A stretch of 64,000 nt of DNA from Ectorhizobium quercum (lineage in GTDB: Bacteria > Pseudomonadota > Alphaproteobacteria > Rhizobiales > Rhizobiaceae): assembly GCF_026552795.1 (NCBI RefSeq), contig NZ_JANFPI010000001.1:620001-684000 (forward strand). Direction: 5' to 3'. A program made the translations under genes and the position numbers. The notes below the pieces were generated by a model. It was not told the origin of the DNA. It made no database searches and was given only the letters and a program-made list of their open reading frames with translations. Shown here one piece after another: positions 25,341 through 33,467 of the stretch. The stretch's first letter is position 1, and the number at the start of each line of letters is the position of its first letter.

Positions 25341-26084
25341 TCAGATGATGTAGCCGCCGCTGATTTCGATGTTCTGGGCGTTGATCCAGCGGTTCTCGTC
25401 CGACAGCAGGCTGGCGACCATGCAGCCGACATCGTCCGGTTCGCCGACGCGCCCGAGCGCCGTCTGCCCGGCGAGCAGCACCTCGAATGCTTCGCTGAGT
25501 CCTCCGCCAAGTTCGGTGCGGATCGGTCCCGGTGCGATGGAGTTCGCGCGGATGCGGCGCCCGCCGAATTCCTTGGCCATATAGCGGGTCAGCACGTCGA
25601 GGCCGCCCTTGAAGGAGGCGTATGGCGCGACACCGGCGGTCGCGACACGGCTGGTTGCGCTCGTCACGTTCACGATGTGACCGCTGTCGGCCATCAGGGG
25701 AAGCAGTGCCTGCGTGAGGAAGAACGGCCCCTTGAGATGCACGCGGAACAGCCCGTCGAACTCTTCTTCCGTCACTGTCGCGATCGGGTTGTAGAGCCCG
25801 TACCCCGCATTGTTGACGAGGAAATCAAAGGTCCGGGCGTTCCATGTCTTTGCCAGAGCCTCGCCGACTGCATCGCGAAACCCGGGGAACGCCGCACTGT
25901 CGCTGACGTCCAGCTCGAGAGCGACTGCCTTGCCGCCATCGGCTTCGACCGTGCTGACAACCTTCTCGGCTGCTCGGCCGTTGCTGTTGTAGGTAAGAAT
26001 GACGCCCATGCCGCGCCTGGCGCATTGGACCGCGATGCTGGCGCCGAGGCCGCGACTGCCGCCGGTGATGATGACGATGCTCAT
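25341..26084 (-). CDS. SDR family NAD(P)-dependent oxidoreductase
   Basis: This 247-residue classical short-chain dehydrogenase has the cofactor loop TGGSRGLGAS, the NNAG motif (FLVNNAGYGLYNP), the catalytic Ser in NVTSATS and YASFK with the catalytic Tyr and Lys. The C-terminus IEISGGYII is typical. Arg/Lys residues after the second strand (YNSNGRAAEK) suggest NADPH preference. It is the first gene of the minus-strand operon and starts 133 bases from the divergent AraC-type regulator at 26218, which probably controls it. Confidence 0.92.
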   Translation of the reverse strand: MSIVIITGGSRGLGASIAVQCARRGMGVILTYNSNGRAAEKVVSTVEADGGKAVALELDVSDSAAFPGFRDAVGEALAKTWNARTFDFLVNNAGYGLYNPIATVTEEEFDGLFRVHLKGPFFLTQALLPLMADSGHIVNVTSATSRVATAGVAPYASFKGGLDVLTRYMAKEFGGRRIRANSIAPGPIRTELGGGLSEAFEVLLAGQTALGRVGEPDDVGCMVASLLSDENRWINAQNIEISGGYII

Positions 26085-26217
26085 GTGGTGCTCCTTTGAT
26101 CGGATACCTGAACGATAGCCGGTAAGTCCACGCCGTCGCTCGCACGATCCTCTTCGAATCTTGCCTGATTCTGCTTTCTCGTTGAATGTGCGGCGCCCCT
26201 ATGAAACAACAAAAGGC

Positions 26218-27105
26218 ATGGACACACAGCTTCAGGAGCTCAGGCAACTGGCGTCACGGGCGGAGAACCGCCGCACCGAGACAGGTATTCCACGGGTCGC
26301 TATGGTGCAGGGAGAAATCCCGGAACATCAGCTTGCTGCCGTCTACGATCCCATGATCAATCTGATCCTGGCCGGTTCGAAGACCATGACGGTCGGCGAC
26401 CGGACGTTTCGCTATGATCCCGCGACGTATTTCGTCATGTCCGTCGATCTGCCGGCGGTCGGTTCCGTGCATGCGTCTGATGACGGAGATCCCTATCTCG
26501 CAATCAGCCTGACGCTGGAGCCGGCGATCGTCGCCAATCTGCTGGCGGACCTGCCCAAACCTGCCGGAGGTGAGCTCTACAGCCCCGGTTTCTCGGTCGC
26601 GCCTGTCACGCCCCAACTGCTCGATGCCTGGCTGCGCATGCTGCGCCTGATGGAGCACCCGAACGAGATCGCAGCGCTGGCACCCGCCTATGAGCGCGAA
26701 ATCCTCTTCCGGGTGCTGCAGGGGCCGCTGGGCTGGATGCTGCGGGATATCGCCACCCCCGATACCGCTCTTTCGCGGATCGGCATCGCCATCCAGTGGA
26801 TCAGGGCAAACTTCGCCAAGCCGCTGCGCGTCGAGGCCCTGGCGGAGATGGCGGCACTTAGCGTTTCTGCGTTCCACCGCCACTTCAAGGCGGTGACGGC
26901 TCTCAGCCCGCTGCAATACCAGAAGCATGTGCGCCTGCTACACGCGCGATCCCTTCTGATCGCCGGCGAAGGCAATGCCACGTCCGTCGCATTCGGCGTG
27001 GGTTATGAAAGCCCGACGCAGTTCAGTCGCGAATATGCCCGGCAGTTCGGCCTGCCGCCATCGCGAGACGCGGCGAGAATGCGCGGGAGAAATATCAGGC
27101 GGTAG
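26218..27105 (+). CDS. AraC family transcriptional regulator
   Basis: The 295-residue protein has an AraC N-terminal cupin-like domain (VYDPMINLILAGSKTMTVGD) and a C-terminal double helix-turn-helix (LRVEALAEMAALSVSAFHRH, then NATSVAFGVGYESPTQFSRE). The ATG at 26218 starts MDTQLQELRQLASRAENRR, the usual opening of this subfamily, so the 19-codon longer frame was not used. It is divergent from the SDR operon and is the likely activator of that operon. The inducer is unknown. Confidence 0.9.
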   Translation: MDTQLQELRQLASRAENRRTETGIPRVAMVQGEIPEHQLAAVYDPMINLILAGSKTMTVGDRTFRYDPATYFVMSVDLPAVGSVHASDDGDPYLAISLTLEPAIVANLLADLPKPAGGELYSPGFSVAPVTPQLLDAWLRMLRLMEHPNEIAALAPAYEREILFRVLQGPLGWMLRDIATPDTALSRIGIAIQWIRANFAKPLRVEALAEMAALSVSAFHRHFKAVTALSPLQYQKHVRLLHARSLLIAGEGNATSVAFGVGYESPTQFSREYARQFGLPPSRDAARMRGRNIRR

Positions 27106-27305
27106 GCGCGACGGCGTCGCCAACGGCTGTTCTTCAAGGTCAATGGGCTGATTTCTAAATATGGCAGGTCTCGACCTCGGCCGGACGAAAGCTGTCCGCC
27201 TGCTCTCCGGCAAACCAAGACGTGATCGGCGGCCGGGTGGCGATTCCCGGGGCTGGCGATAGCCACCGAAGCCATCGCCAAGCCAAGGTGGGAAGAGAGC
27301 TGTGT

Positions 27306-28742
27306 TTAACCGACTACGACCTGGTTTCTTCCCTGTCTCTTCGCGCGATAGAGAGCCTGATCAGCCGTTGCGAGGAGTGATTCAAGATCGGCGGATGGAT
27401 GTTGGCTTGACGCTGCTGCCCCTATGCTGACTGTTACCGGGACAGCATCCCCATCGTCGTTGCTCGATTTTTCGACAGCTGCGCGAATGCGCTCCGCGAC
27501 CGTCTCCGCCTGTCCAATGGATGCGTGAGGCAGGACCACGGCAAATTCTTCACCTCCGGTTCGCCCGAAGATGTCCTCGGGGCGCAGCACGTCTGCGACA
27601 GCACGAGCGAAAGCGACCAGCACCCTGTCGCCGGTCGCATGGCCGTATCGGTCGTTCACTTGCTTGAAATGGTCAATATCGAGCACCAACACGGCCAACT
27701 GGCGGTTGCCTTGGGTTTGATCACCGAAGATGCGGGCTGAACGGTCCATAAATGCCCGTCTGGCAAGCACGCCGGTCAGGTGGTCGTGATCGGCGGCGTG
27801 AGCCAGTCTGGAAAGCAGTTCGGTCCGGGCTGAATTGATGCCGGCAGCGGTGAGCGGGCCCAACGCGATAAGGGCGATTCCGAGTCTGAGCGACGATGTC
27901 GCGGCGAGGATATCGCCCTGCATGTGAATCTGGACGATGCCGGCCGAGATGGCGACGAGCAGCCAGCCGCAGCAGCACATGGTCAGAACGGCGGTTATGA
28001 ACACGGAATAGGTAAGGGCACACCATAGCAACGCCGGTACGGCGAACGCGACCGCGCCGGGACCGCCTATCCACATCCCTGCGATCACCGAGGCGAGGAG
28101 CGCTCCCAGTGGCGCGATCCGCCACCATGACAGCTTGTCTAAGCTGCGGTGTGGACAGAGTGGATCGAAAGGAGGTTGCCGCCCTTTCGACGAGGCGGGA
28201 AATGTGAGTATCGCAGGCAGGATCACGAGGTTGTTTACCAGCTCCGTAACGAACCAGAATTCAAGCCCCGTCAGAAAGCTCCTGCCGAAAACGTTGCGTG
28301 CGGCTCCCGCACCGACGAGGGCTGCCACTGCTGCTGCCACAAGGCAGATCGCAAACAGATAGAGCACGGAAAGAGGCCGGCTGAGTCGACGATCGGCTTC
28401 CGGCAGCAACTGGAACAAGAGATAGCCGGTAACGGCGCCTGCCATATTGGCGACGGTGAGCCATATGGTGATGCCGATTTCGCCACCTGTTGCCAGATCG
28501 GCGGCGATGTATCCGAGGAAGGCGCCTGACCACCCCCATATCGAGGCCATGACCGGGTTTCGCACCATGAGACCGAGCAGGATCGCATTGGCCGGCCACA
28601 GGGCAGCAAGAAACCCCACGGGGCGGGTGAGAATGCCGAACAGGGATGCGATGAAAATGACTGAGGCGACGACCAGCCCGACCATCATCTGCCTGGCTAT
28701 GGGCTGCACCCGGTCGCGAAGGGTGATGATTGCTATTGCCAC
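27306..28742 (-). CDS. MASE1-type membrane diguanylate cyclase
   Basis: This 478-residue inner-membrane enzyme should make cyclic di-GMP from two GTP. The N-terminal 300 residues contain about eight hydrophobic segments with the MASE1-like WPANAILLGLMVRNPVMASI. The C-terminal GGDEF domain (about 310-478) includes DHLTGVLARRAF, DIDHFKQVNDRYGHATGD and an intact active site GGEEF. RPED lies five residues before GGEEF, so a product-inhibition I-site is present. No EAL domain is fused. It lies alone near the right boundary of the candidate island. Confidence 0.9.
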   Translation of the reverse strand: MAIAIITLRDRVQPIARQMMVGLVVASVIFIASLFGILTRPVGFLAALWPANAILLGLMVRNPVMASIWGWSGAFLGYIAADLATGGEIGITIWLTVANMAGAVTGYLLFQLLPEADRRLSRPLSVLYLFAICLVAAAVAALVGAGAARNVFGRSFLTGLEFWFVTELVNNLVILPAILTFPASSKGRQPPFDPLCPHRSLDKLSWWRIAPLGALLASVIAGMWIGGPGAVAFAVPALLWCALTYSVFITAVLTMCCCGWLLVAISAGIVQIHMQGDILAATSSLRLGIALIALGPLTAAGINSARTELLSRLAHAADHDHLTGVLARRAFMDRSARIFGDQTQGNRQLAVLVLDIDHFKQVNDRYGHATGDRVLVAFARAVADVLRPEDIFGRTGGEEFAVVLPHASIGQAETVAERIRAAVEKSSNDDGDAVPVTVSIGAAASSQHPSADLESLLATADQALYRAKRQGRNQVVVG

Positions 28743-29229
28743 GCGCTCACTCCCTCATGCATCAGTATCTCGGACAGTTTTATGATGACGGATATGCGTT
28801 GAATTCATATTAATCCTGTCGACGAAATTAGACCTTTCCTGTGAAAGGATCACGTCTTACTTCGCTCAGAAAGTCATAGTCATTTTTCGGCGAAGTTCTT
28901 ACGCCTCAGAAATCCAACGATGGATAAGATATCCATTTTCTTTCATTTCCGACGAAGACCAGACCGGCGGTTTTCCACGCAATCCCGGCCATACCGGCTG
29001 AAGCGTTGTGAACTGGGGGCCGCGCTTCCCGGTTCTGTTGAAAATCCGCGCGTCGGTGGCTTGAATCCGCTCTCCGGGCACCATTTCTCTCCAGACAATA
29101 AAGCCGTTTATAAGGGTTCTTCCGGGTCGATCCGGCGCATGTAATCGGAACCGGTCGTCTGGCTTGCCTTCCGTCGCGCGGAACGATGCTGTATTCGTGT
29201 CCGCCCCATCTATGTGAAGGAGTAGAGTC
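28743..29229. other. Intergenic region with the diverged tRNA-Phe fragment
   Basis: These 487 bases lie between the diguanylate cyclase start and the TOBE gene. The only recognisable element is the tRNA-Phe 3' copy at 29038-29086. Open frames here are short, mutually overlapping and lack family features. The TOBE gene has a ribosome site GAAGGAGTAGAGTC at the far end. Confidence 0.6.
29038..29086 (+). repeat. attR-like diverged copy of the tRNA-Phe 3' half
   Basis: The 49 bases start TTGAAAATCCGCG, include the T-arm region and end TCTCCGGGCACCATTT. They match 6643-6690 except for one inserted base and about four substitutions. The sequence before position 29038 is not tRNA-like, so only the 3' half is present. 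It is in the same orientation as the intact gene, as expected for a right-hand attachment site. Confidence 0.6.
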
Positions 29230-29439
29230 ATGAGGATCAGTGCCCGCAATCGTCTCAAGGGCAAGATTGTCGAGGTCACGAAGGGAGCGACCACGGCCCA
29301 TGTGCGCATCGACATCGGCAATGGCGTGATCGTAACGTCCTCGATCACCAACGAGGCGGTGGACGAACTCGGCCTGGCCGTGGGAGGGGCTGCCTATGCG
29401 GTCGTCAAGGCATCGGACGTGATGGTCGCCGTCGACTGA
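29230..29439 (+). CDS. TOBE/Mop-domain (molybdopterin-binding-like) protein
   Basis: The 69-residue protein is a single TOBE domain: MRISARNRLKGKIVEVTKGA, then VRIDIGNGVIVTSSITNEAV and VGGAAYAVVKASDVMVAVD. Stand-alone Mop proteins of this size bind molybdate or tungstate in the cytoplasm, and the same fold regulates molybdate transporters. Its ATG follows AAGGAGTAGAGTC. It is convergent with the methionine-sulfoxide reductase gene; the nearby FecCD-type importer could supply the metal oxyanion. Confidence 0.88.
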   Translation: MRISARNRLKGKIVEVTKGATTAHVRIDIGNGVIVTSSITNEAVDELGLAVGGAAYAVVKASDVMVAVD

Positions 29440-29443
29440 TCCT

Positions 29444-29935
29444 TCAGAAATCGCTTGCCGCGACATAGAGGGCGGCAAGCGCCTCGAAACCTGCCTGGTC
29501 CTCGGCATCGAAGCGGCCGGGCAGCGGGCTGTCGAGATCGAGAACGCCGAGCACTTTTCCGTCTTTCACCAGCGGCATGACAAGCTCGGACCGCGAGGCG
29601 GCATCGCAGGCGATGTGGCCGGGAAAGGCGTGAACATCGGGCACAAGTTGCGTTTTCCGTTCCGCGGCGGCGCTGCCGCACACGCCCTTGCCGACCGGAA
29701 TGCGCACGCAGGCCACCTTGCCCTGGAAGGGGCCCAGCACCAGTTCGTTCTCTTGCCTGAGAAAGTAGAAGCCCGCCCAGTTCAGGTCGGGCACGAGATC
29801 GAAAACCAGGGCGGAAAAATTGGCGGCGTTGGCGATGAAATCGCGCTCGCCGTGGAGAAGACCGCCAAGCTGGGCCGTAAGTTCGCGATAGAAGGCGGCC
29901 TTGTCGTCGGTTTCGATTGTCGTCGCGGCAAACAT
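29444..29935 (-). CDS. msrC: Free-methionine-(R)-sulfoxide reductase (GAF domain)
   Basis: This 163-residue cytosolic GAF-domain enzyme would reduce free methionine-R-sulfoxide. The three family cysteines are visible in GKVACVRIPVGKGVCGSAA and HIACDAASRSELVMP. NWAGFYFLRQENELVLGPFQ and VLGVLDLDSP are also characteristic. The ATG at 29935 was preferred to one 39 bases upstream because the conserved sequence starts there. It follows trmO on the same strand, 23 bases after its end. Confidence 0.92.
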   Translation of the reverse strand: MFAATTIETDDKAAFYRELTAQLGGLLHGERDFIANAANFSALVFDLVPDLNWAGFYFLRQENELVLGPFQGKVACVRIPVGKGVCGSAAAERKTQLVPDVHAFPGHIACDAASRSELVMPLVKDGKVLGVLDLDSPLPGRFDAEDQAGFEALAALYVAASDF

Positions 29936-29958
29936 GATCTTACCTTCTGAATGAAACG

Positions 29959-30483
29959 CTAAGCCTTCTGGCAATGATGGACGGCGTCGCCCTGTCCGGT
30001 TTCGAAATCGCCCTTCTGCGGCGGTGCGATCGGCTTGAACAGCGTCCGGTCCGGCTTGATATCGATGAGCGGCGTTCCGTCAAGGCAATCCATTCCGCGC
30101 ACGAACAATGTCGCGCCCTCCACCTTTTCCAGCAGGACGATGGAGGTGCCGATGGGGTTCGGCCGGACGGGCGAGCGGATCGAGAAAGTGCCATGCACCT
30201 CGCCGTTGGAGGCCGGGCTTTGCAGCACGAGGTCGCGGCGCGAGCGGTCGAGCCAGTAGAGCACCTCCAGCCGCTCGAACGCCTCGATGCCCCTCAGCGC
30301 CGCCACCCACGGCTCGAAGACCTCGATGGTGCAGAGCGGCCCGTCGGGACGGCCCTGCCGGGGCGTTTCCATGCGGAAGGTCCACGGGGTGTGGATGCAG
30401 CCGATATAGACCAGCCCGGCATCGACCGGGGCAGGCGGCTCGACGGCGACTTCGTTCAACCGGACTTCGTTCTCGCGCACCAT
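29959..30483 (-). CDS. trmO: tRNA (t6A37) N6-methyltransferase TrmO (TsaA family)
   Basis: The 174-residue protein belongs to the TsaA/TrmO family, which methylates N6-threonylcarbamoyl-adenosine 37 of tRNA-Thr using SAM. The signature is present: IGCIHTPW near the start, FSIRSPVRPNPIGTSIVLL, and VRGMDCLDGTPLIDIKP. Its ATG overlaps the stop of the ABC ATPase gene by one base (TGATG) with an AGGAGAGACGTG site, so it is translated as part of the transporter operon. Linkage of a tRNA-modification enzyme to a metal importer is unexplained. Confidence 0.88.
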   Translation of the reverse strand: MVRENEVRLNEVAVEPPAPVDAGLVYIGCIHTPWTFRMETPRQGRPDGPLCTIEVFEPWVAALRGIEAFERLEVLYWLDRSRRDLVLQSPASNGEVHGTFSIRSPVRPNPIGTSIVLLEKVEGATLFVRGMDCLDGTPLIDIKPDRTLFKPIAPPQKGDFETGQGDAVHHCQKA

Positions 30484-31280
30484 CACGTCTCTCCTCGATA
30501 CGGCATGCGGTCGAGCCGGGGGGAGCAGACGGGTGCTCCGCCGCCGGCGACCGTGCCGATCACCACATCGATACCATAGATCGTCTTCATCGCCTCGGGG
30601 GTCAGAACCGTGTCGGGTGCTCCGACGGCGTGAAGCCCGCCATCCTTCAGGAGCGCGACGCGATCGGCCGCCAGAAACGCATGGTCCGGGTTGTGCGTCG
30701 AAAGCACGACCGAAAGACCGGCCCGCGCCAGTTGCCGGATCTGCGCAAGCAGGCGCATCTGGTTGCCATAGTCGAGGCTGGAAGCCGGCTCGTCCATCAC
30801 CACGATCCTCGCCTGCTGCGCAAGCGCCCGGGCGATCAGGGTCAACTGCCGCTCCCCGCCGCTGATCTCGGTGTAGACGGCATCGGCCAGTTTCACGATT
30901 CCGACGCTTTCCATGACGGTTTCCGTGATTTCGCGGTCCCGCCTGCCCGGCGTGGCGAACGGCCTGATATAGGCCGTGCGTCCCATCAGCACGACGTCGC
31001 GAACGGTGAAGGGAAAGCTCGTCTCGTGCGCCTGCGGCACATAGGCGATCCTCAGCGCCCGTTCCCTGCGGGACCATTCGGCAAGCGGCTTTCCGTCGAG
31101 GATCACCTCGCCGGCCCTGATCGGCAGGAGGCCGAGGATCGTTTTGAACAATGTCGTCTTGCCGGCTCCGTTCGGCCCCAGCAAGGCCAGCACTTCGCCG
31201 CCGGCGAGCGAGAGCGATATGTTGTCGCCGATGGTCTTCCGGCCATAGCCGATCCCGAGCGCGCTGAGTTCGAGCTTCAT
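30483..31280 (-). CDS. FecE/BtuD-type ABC transporter ATPase
   Basis: The 265-residue ATPase energises the importer formed with the next two upstream genes. Motifs are Walker A GPNGAGKTTLFK, Q-loop VPQAHETSFP, signature ISGGERQLTLIARAL, Walker B ARIVVMDEPASSLDYG and H-loop LSTHNPDH. It belongs to the iron-siderophore/cobalamin/molybdate class by sequence feel and by its FecCD-type partner. Its start overlaps the permease stop by four bases and its stop overlaps trmO. Confidence 0.92.
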   Translation of the reverse strand: MKLELSALGIGYGRKTIGDNISLSLAGGEVLALLGPNGAGKTTLFKTILGLLPIRAGEVILDGKPLAEWSRRERALRIAYVPQAHETSFPFTVRDVVLMGRTAYIRPFATPGRRDREITETVMESVGIVKLADAVYTEISGGERQLTLIARALAQQARIVVMDEPASSLDYGNQMRLLAQIRQLARAGLSVVLSTHNPDHAFLAADRVALLKDGGLHAVGAPDTVLTPEAMKTIYGIDVVIGTVAGGGAPVCSPRLDRMPYRGET

Positions 31281-32302
31281 TCCCAGCCCCTCCGTCCGGA
31301 AACCAGAAGCCAGAGAAAGAACGGTGCGCCGACCACCGCCGTCAAGATGCCGAGCGGTACCTCGATGCTGGCGATGCTGCGGGCCAGCATGTCGACCACC
31401 AGAAGATAGGCGGCGCCGATCATCATCGAGGCGGGAAGGAGCCGGCGGAAATCCGGCCCCACCAGCATGCGTGCCACATGGGGAATGATCAGCCCGATCC
31501 AGCCGATGATGCCGGTGACGGAAACGGTCGCCGCCGTCACCAGCGTCGCGCCGGCAACGAGAACGAGCCTGACCTTGAGCGTGTCAACCCCGAGCGTCCG
31601 CGCCTCGTCCTCGCCCAGCGTCATAACGTTCATGCGCCAGCGCAGCAGGACCATCGGCGTCAGTCCGATCAGCACCGCCGGCAGGATGGAGAAGACGTCG
31701 AAGCGGGTCATCGCGGTCATGCTGCCCAGCAGCCAGTAAGTGATCGCCGGAAGCTGGTCGTAGGGATCGGCGAGGATCTTGATCAGGGAGATGCCCGCCC
31801 CGATCAGCGCCTGAATGGCGATGCCGACCAGAACGAGGGTCAGCACCGGATCGCGCCGGCGGATGAGGGAGCCGACTGCATAGACGATGGAGACAGCGAT
31901 CAGCCCGCCGGCAAAGGCGGCAAGCTGGATCAGCAGCACGGGCAGCGACAGGAATATGCCCATCACCGCGCCGAGGCTCGCGCCGACCGAAACGCCGAGC
32001 AGATCGGGCGACACGAGCGGATTGCGGAACAACCCCTGAAACGTGGCGCCTGCGGCGGCCAGCGCCGCGCCGACGATCAACGCCGCCATCACGCGCGGCA
32101 GCCGGACATTCCACAGCACGGTCGCCAGCAGGGGATCGTCCGCCTTTCCGCCGAGCAATCCGCCGATGGCCGAAAGCAGCGGACCCGGCCCGCTGCCATA
32201 TTTGCCGACCATCATCGAGGCGGTCGCAAACGCCAGCACGGTGAGGATTCCGATGAAAATCCATCCGCGCGTGACGCTCTCGCTGGCGACCGGCCTCGTC
32301 AC
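31277..32302 (-). CDS. FecCD-type ABC transporter permease
   Basis: With the GTG at 32302 (overlapping the stop of the binding-protein gene as GTGA) the permease has 341 residues and about nine or ten membrane helices, normal for FecCD proteins. Family stretches include LWNVRLPRVMAALIVGAALA, GATFQGLFRNPLVSPDLLGV, GIIGWIGLIIPHVARMLVGP and EVPLGILTAVVGAPFFLWLL. It forms the transmembrane channel for the substrate delivered by the periplasmic protein encoded just upstream. A much longer open frame reading into the binding-protein gene is spurious. Confidence 0.92.
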   Translation of the reverse strand: MTRPVASESVTRGWIFIGILTVLAFATASMMVGKYGSGPGPLLSAIGGLLGGKADDPLLATVLWNVRLPRVMAALIVGAALAAAGATFQGLFRNPLVSPDLLGVSVGASLGAVMGIFLSLPVLLIQLAAFAGGLIAVSIVYAVGSLIRRRDPVLTLVLVGIAIQALIGAGISLIKILADPYDQLPAITYWLLGSMTAMTRFDVFSILPAVLIGLTPMVLLRWRMNVMTLGEDEARTLGVDTLKVRLVLVAGATLVTAATVSVTGIIGWIGLIIPHVARMLVGPDFRRLLPASMMIGAAYLLVVDMLARSIASIEVPLGILTAVVGAPFFLWLLVSGRRGWE

Positions 32303-33333
32303 GTCGGCCCGCTGCCCCTGGTCAGGTCGTCCACCTGCCGGTCGGTGAGGTCGACCTGGTAGAACAGCTTGAAGAAGTCGCGGATTTCGGAATCGAGATC
32401 GAGCCTGAAGGTGTCGGGATAGAACAGGGTCTCCAGCCAGGCGAGACCGATCAGCCGGTTGATGCCGGGTGGCGAATCGAACCAGCCAAACGGCATGCCC
32501 GGCGCCACATAGACTTTTCCGGTCCTGACGGCATCGAGATCGGCCCAGAGCGGATCGGTCTTCACGCGGGCGGCGAACTGGGGCGATGCGGCAAGAACGA
32601 TATCCGGCTTCCAGGACAGCACCTGTTCGAGCGACACCTGCGTCAGCCCGCCCTTGCCAGCCGCGGCCGCGACATTGGTGGCGCCGACGGCTTCGAGGAT
32701 TTCGACGTTGATCGAGCCGGAAAGGCCTGTTTCCAGCCCTTCCGGCCCGCGTCCGTAATAGACTTTCGGGCGGGCGGATTCCGGGATGGAAGCCAGCCCG
32801 TCCCGGAGTGTCTTCAGCTTCTCTTCTGCATAGGCCGCCAGCTCCTCGGCCCGGCCGGAAACGCCGAGAATGTCGCCGGCCTCGCGAAGGATCTCGGCAC
32901 TGCGCGCAAAGCCGCCGTCGATCAGCACATAGGGAATGCCGGTCTGTTCCTGAACCTTGTCGGCCAGAGACGCATAGGTCGGGTTGACCGTGCCGACGTC
33001 GATGATGACATCCGGCCGGGCGGCCAGCACGGCCTCGATGTTCGCCGTTCCGCCTCTGCCTGTCAGTTGCCCGAAGGTCGGCAGATCGCGGACCGATGGG
33101 AGAAGATAGGCCTTTTCCGCATCGCCTGGCTGGCGCACCCACCCGGCCAGTTTGTCCGGCGCCAGCACGTAGACGAGAACGGAAGCCGGCGGGCCTGCCG
33201 CCAGCACGCGCTCCACCCTGTCCGGCACCTCCACCGTCCGCCCGGCGGCGTCGGTGATCGTTCGCGCGTCGGTGCTTGCAGCCGCAAGTCCCGACACGAT
33301 GAACAGAGCCAGCAGCAACTTCGAAATTGCCAT
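32299..33333 (-). CDS. Periplasmic binding protein of a FecCD-type importer
   Basis: This 344-residue class III binding protein has a signal peptide (LLLALFIVSGLAAASTDA) and then RTITDAAGRTVEVPDRVERV, the usual opening of iron/cobalamin/molybdate binders. Later LAARPDVIIDVGT and GWFDSPPGINRLIGLAWLE are present. The latter resembles MolA-like proteins for molybdate/tungstate, and a TOBE/Mop gene lies nearby. A siderophore or heme-type substrate remains possible. First gene of the operon SBP-permease-ATPase-trmO, possibly with msrC. Confidence 0.88.
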   Translation of the reverse strand: MAISKLLLALFIVSGLAAASTDARTITDAAGRTVEVPDRVERVLAAGPPASVLVYVLAPDKLAGWVRQPGDAEKAYLLPSVRDLPTFGQLTGRGGTANIEAVLAARPDVIIDVGTVNPTYASLADKVQEQTGIPYVLIDGGFARSAEILREAGDILGVSGRAEELAAYAEEKLKTLRDGLASIPESARPKVYYGRGPEGLETGLSGSINVEILEAVGATNVAAAAGKGGLTQVSLEQVLSWKPDIVLAASPQFAARVKTDPLWADLDAVRTGKVYVAPGMPFGWFDSPPGINRLIGLAWLETLFYPDTFRLDLDSEIRDFFKLFYQVDLTDRQVDDLTRGSGPT

Positions 33334-33387
33334 GACGAACCCCCATCAATATGTCTGCCGGAATATATCGCTTTTAATGTCCGGGCT

Positions 33388-33428
33388 GGCAACCGTCCGT
33401 CGCGATCGGGGGATTGCGGACGGTTGCC
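33388..33428. terminator. Strong stem-loop between two minus-strand operons
   Basis: GGCAACCGTCCG (33388-33399) and CGGACGGTTGCC (33417-33428) are perfectly complementary 12-base arms with a 17-base loop. The hairpin lies 40 bases after the end of the sugar operon (stop at 33468) and upstream of the binding-protein gene. No run of T follows, so it may be a factor-assisted terminator or RNA-stabilising hairpin rather than a classic intrinsic terminator. Confidence 0.55.
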
Positions 33429-33467
33429 GGAGGTCCGAACAGGACCCGTGCCCGTATGTCCCGGCCG

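Larger units (their letters stand above)
6643..29086. mobile_element. Candidate tRNA-Phe-integrated genomic island or relic
   Basis: The segment is bounded by the tRNA-Phe 3' half (6643-6690) and a directly oriented, diverged copy of it (29038-29086), about 22.4 kb apart. Conserved core genes end at tRNA-Phe. The cargo is mostly accessory: an AT-rich gene pair, uncharacterised envelope proteins, a VWA/sigma module, a detoxification operon and a diguanylate cyclase. I see no integrase, excisionase, relaxase or transposase between the repeats, so it is probably an old, immobile or trans-mobilised element. An alternative is several independent insertions at the same tRNA gene. Confidence 0.55.

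Noticed and set aside
31277..33349. Apparent 690-residue fusion of binding protein region and permease
   Set aside because: The N-terminal half is an out-of-frame reading of the binding-protein gene. The true permease starts at the GTG at 32302, overlapping the binding-protein stop.
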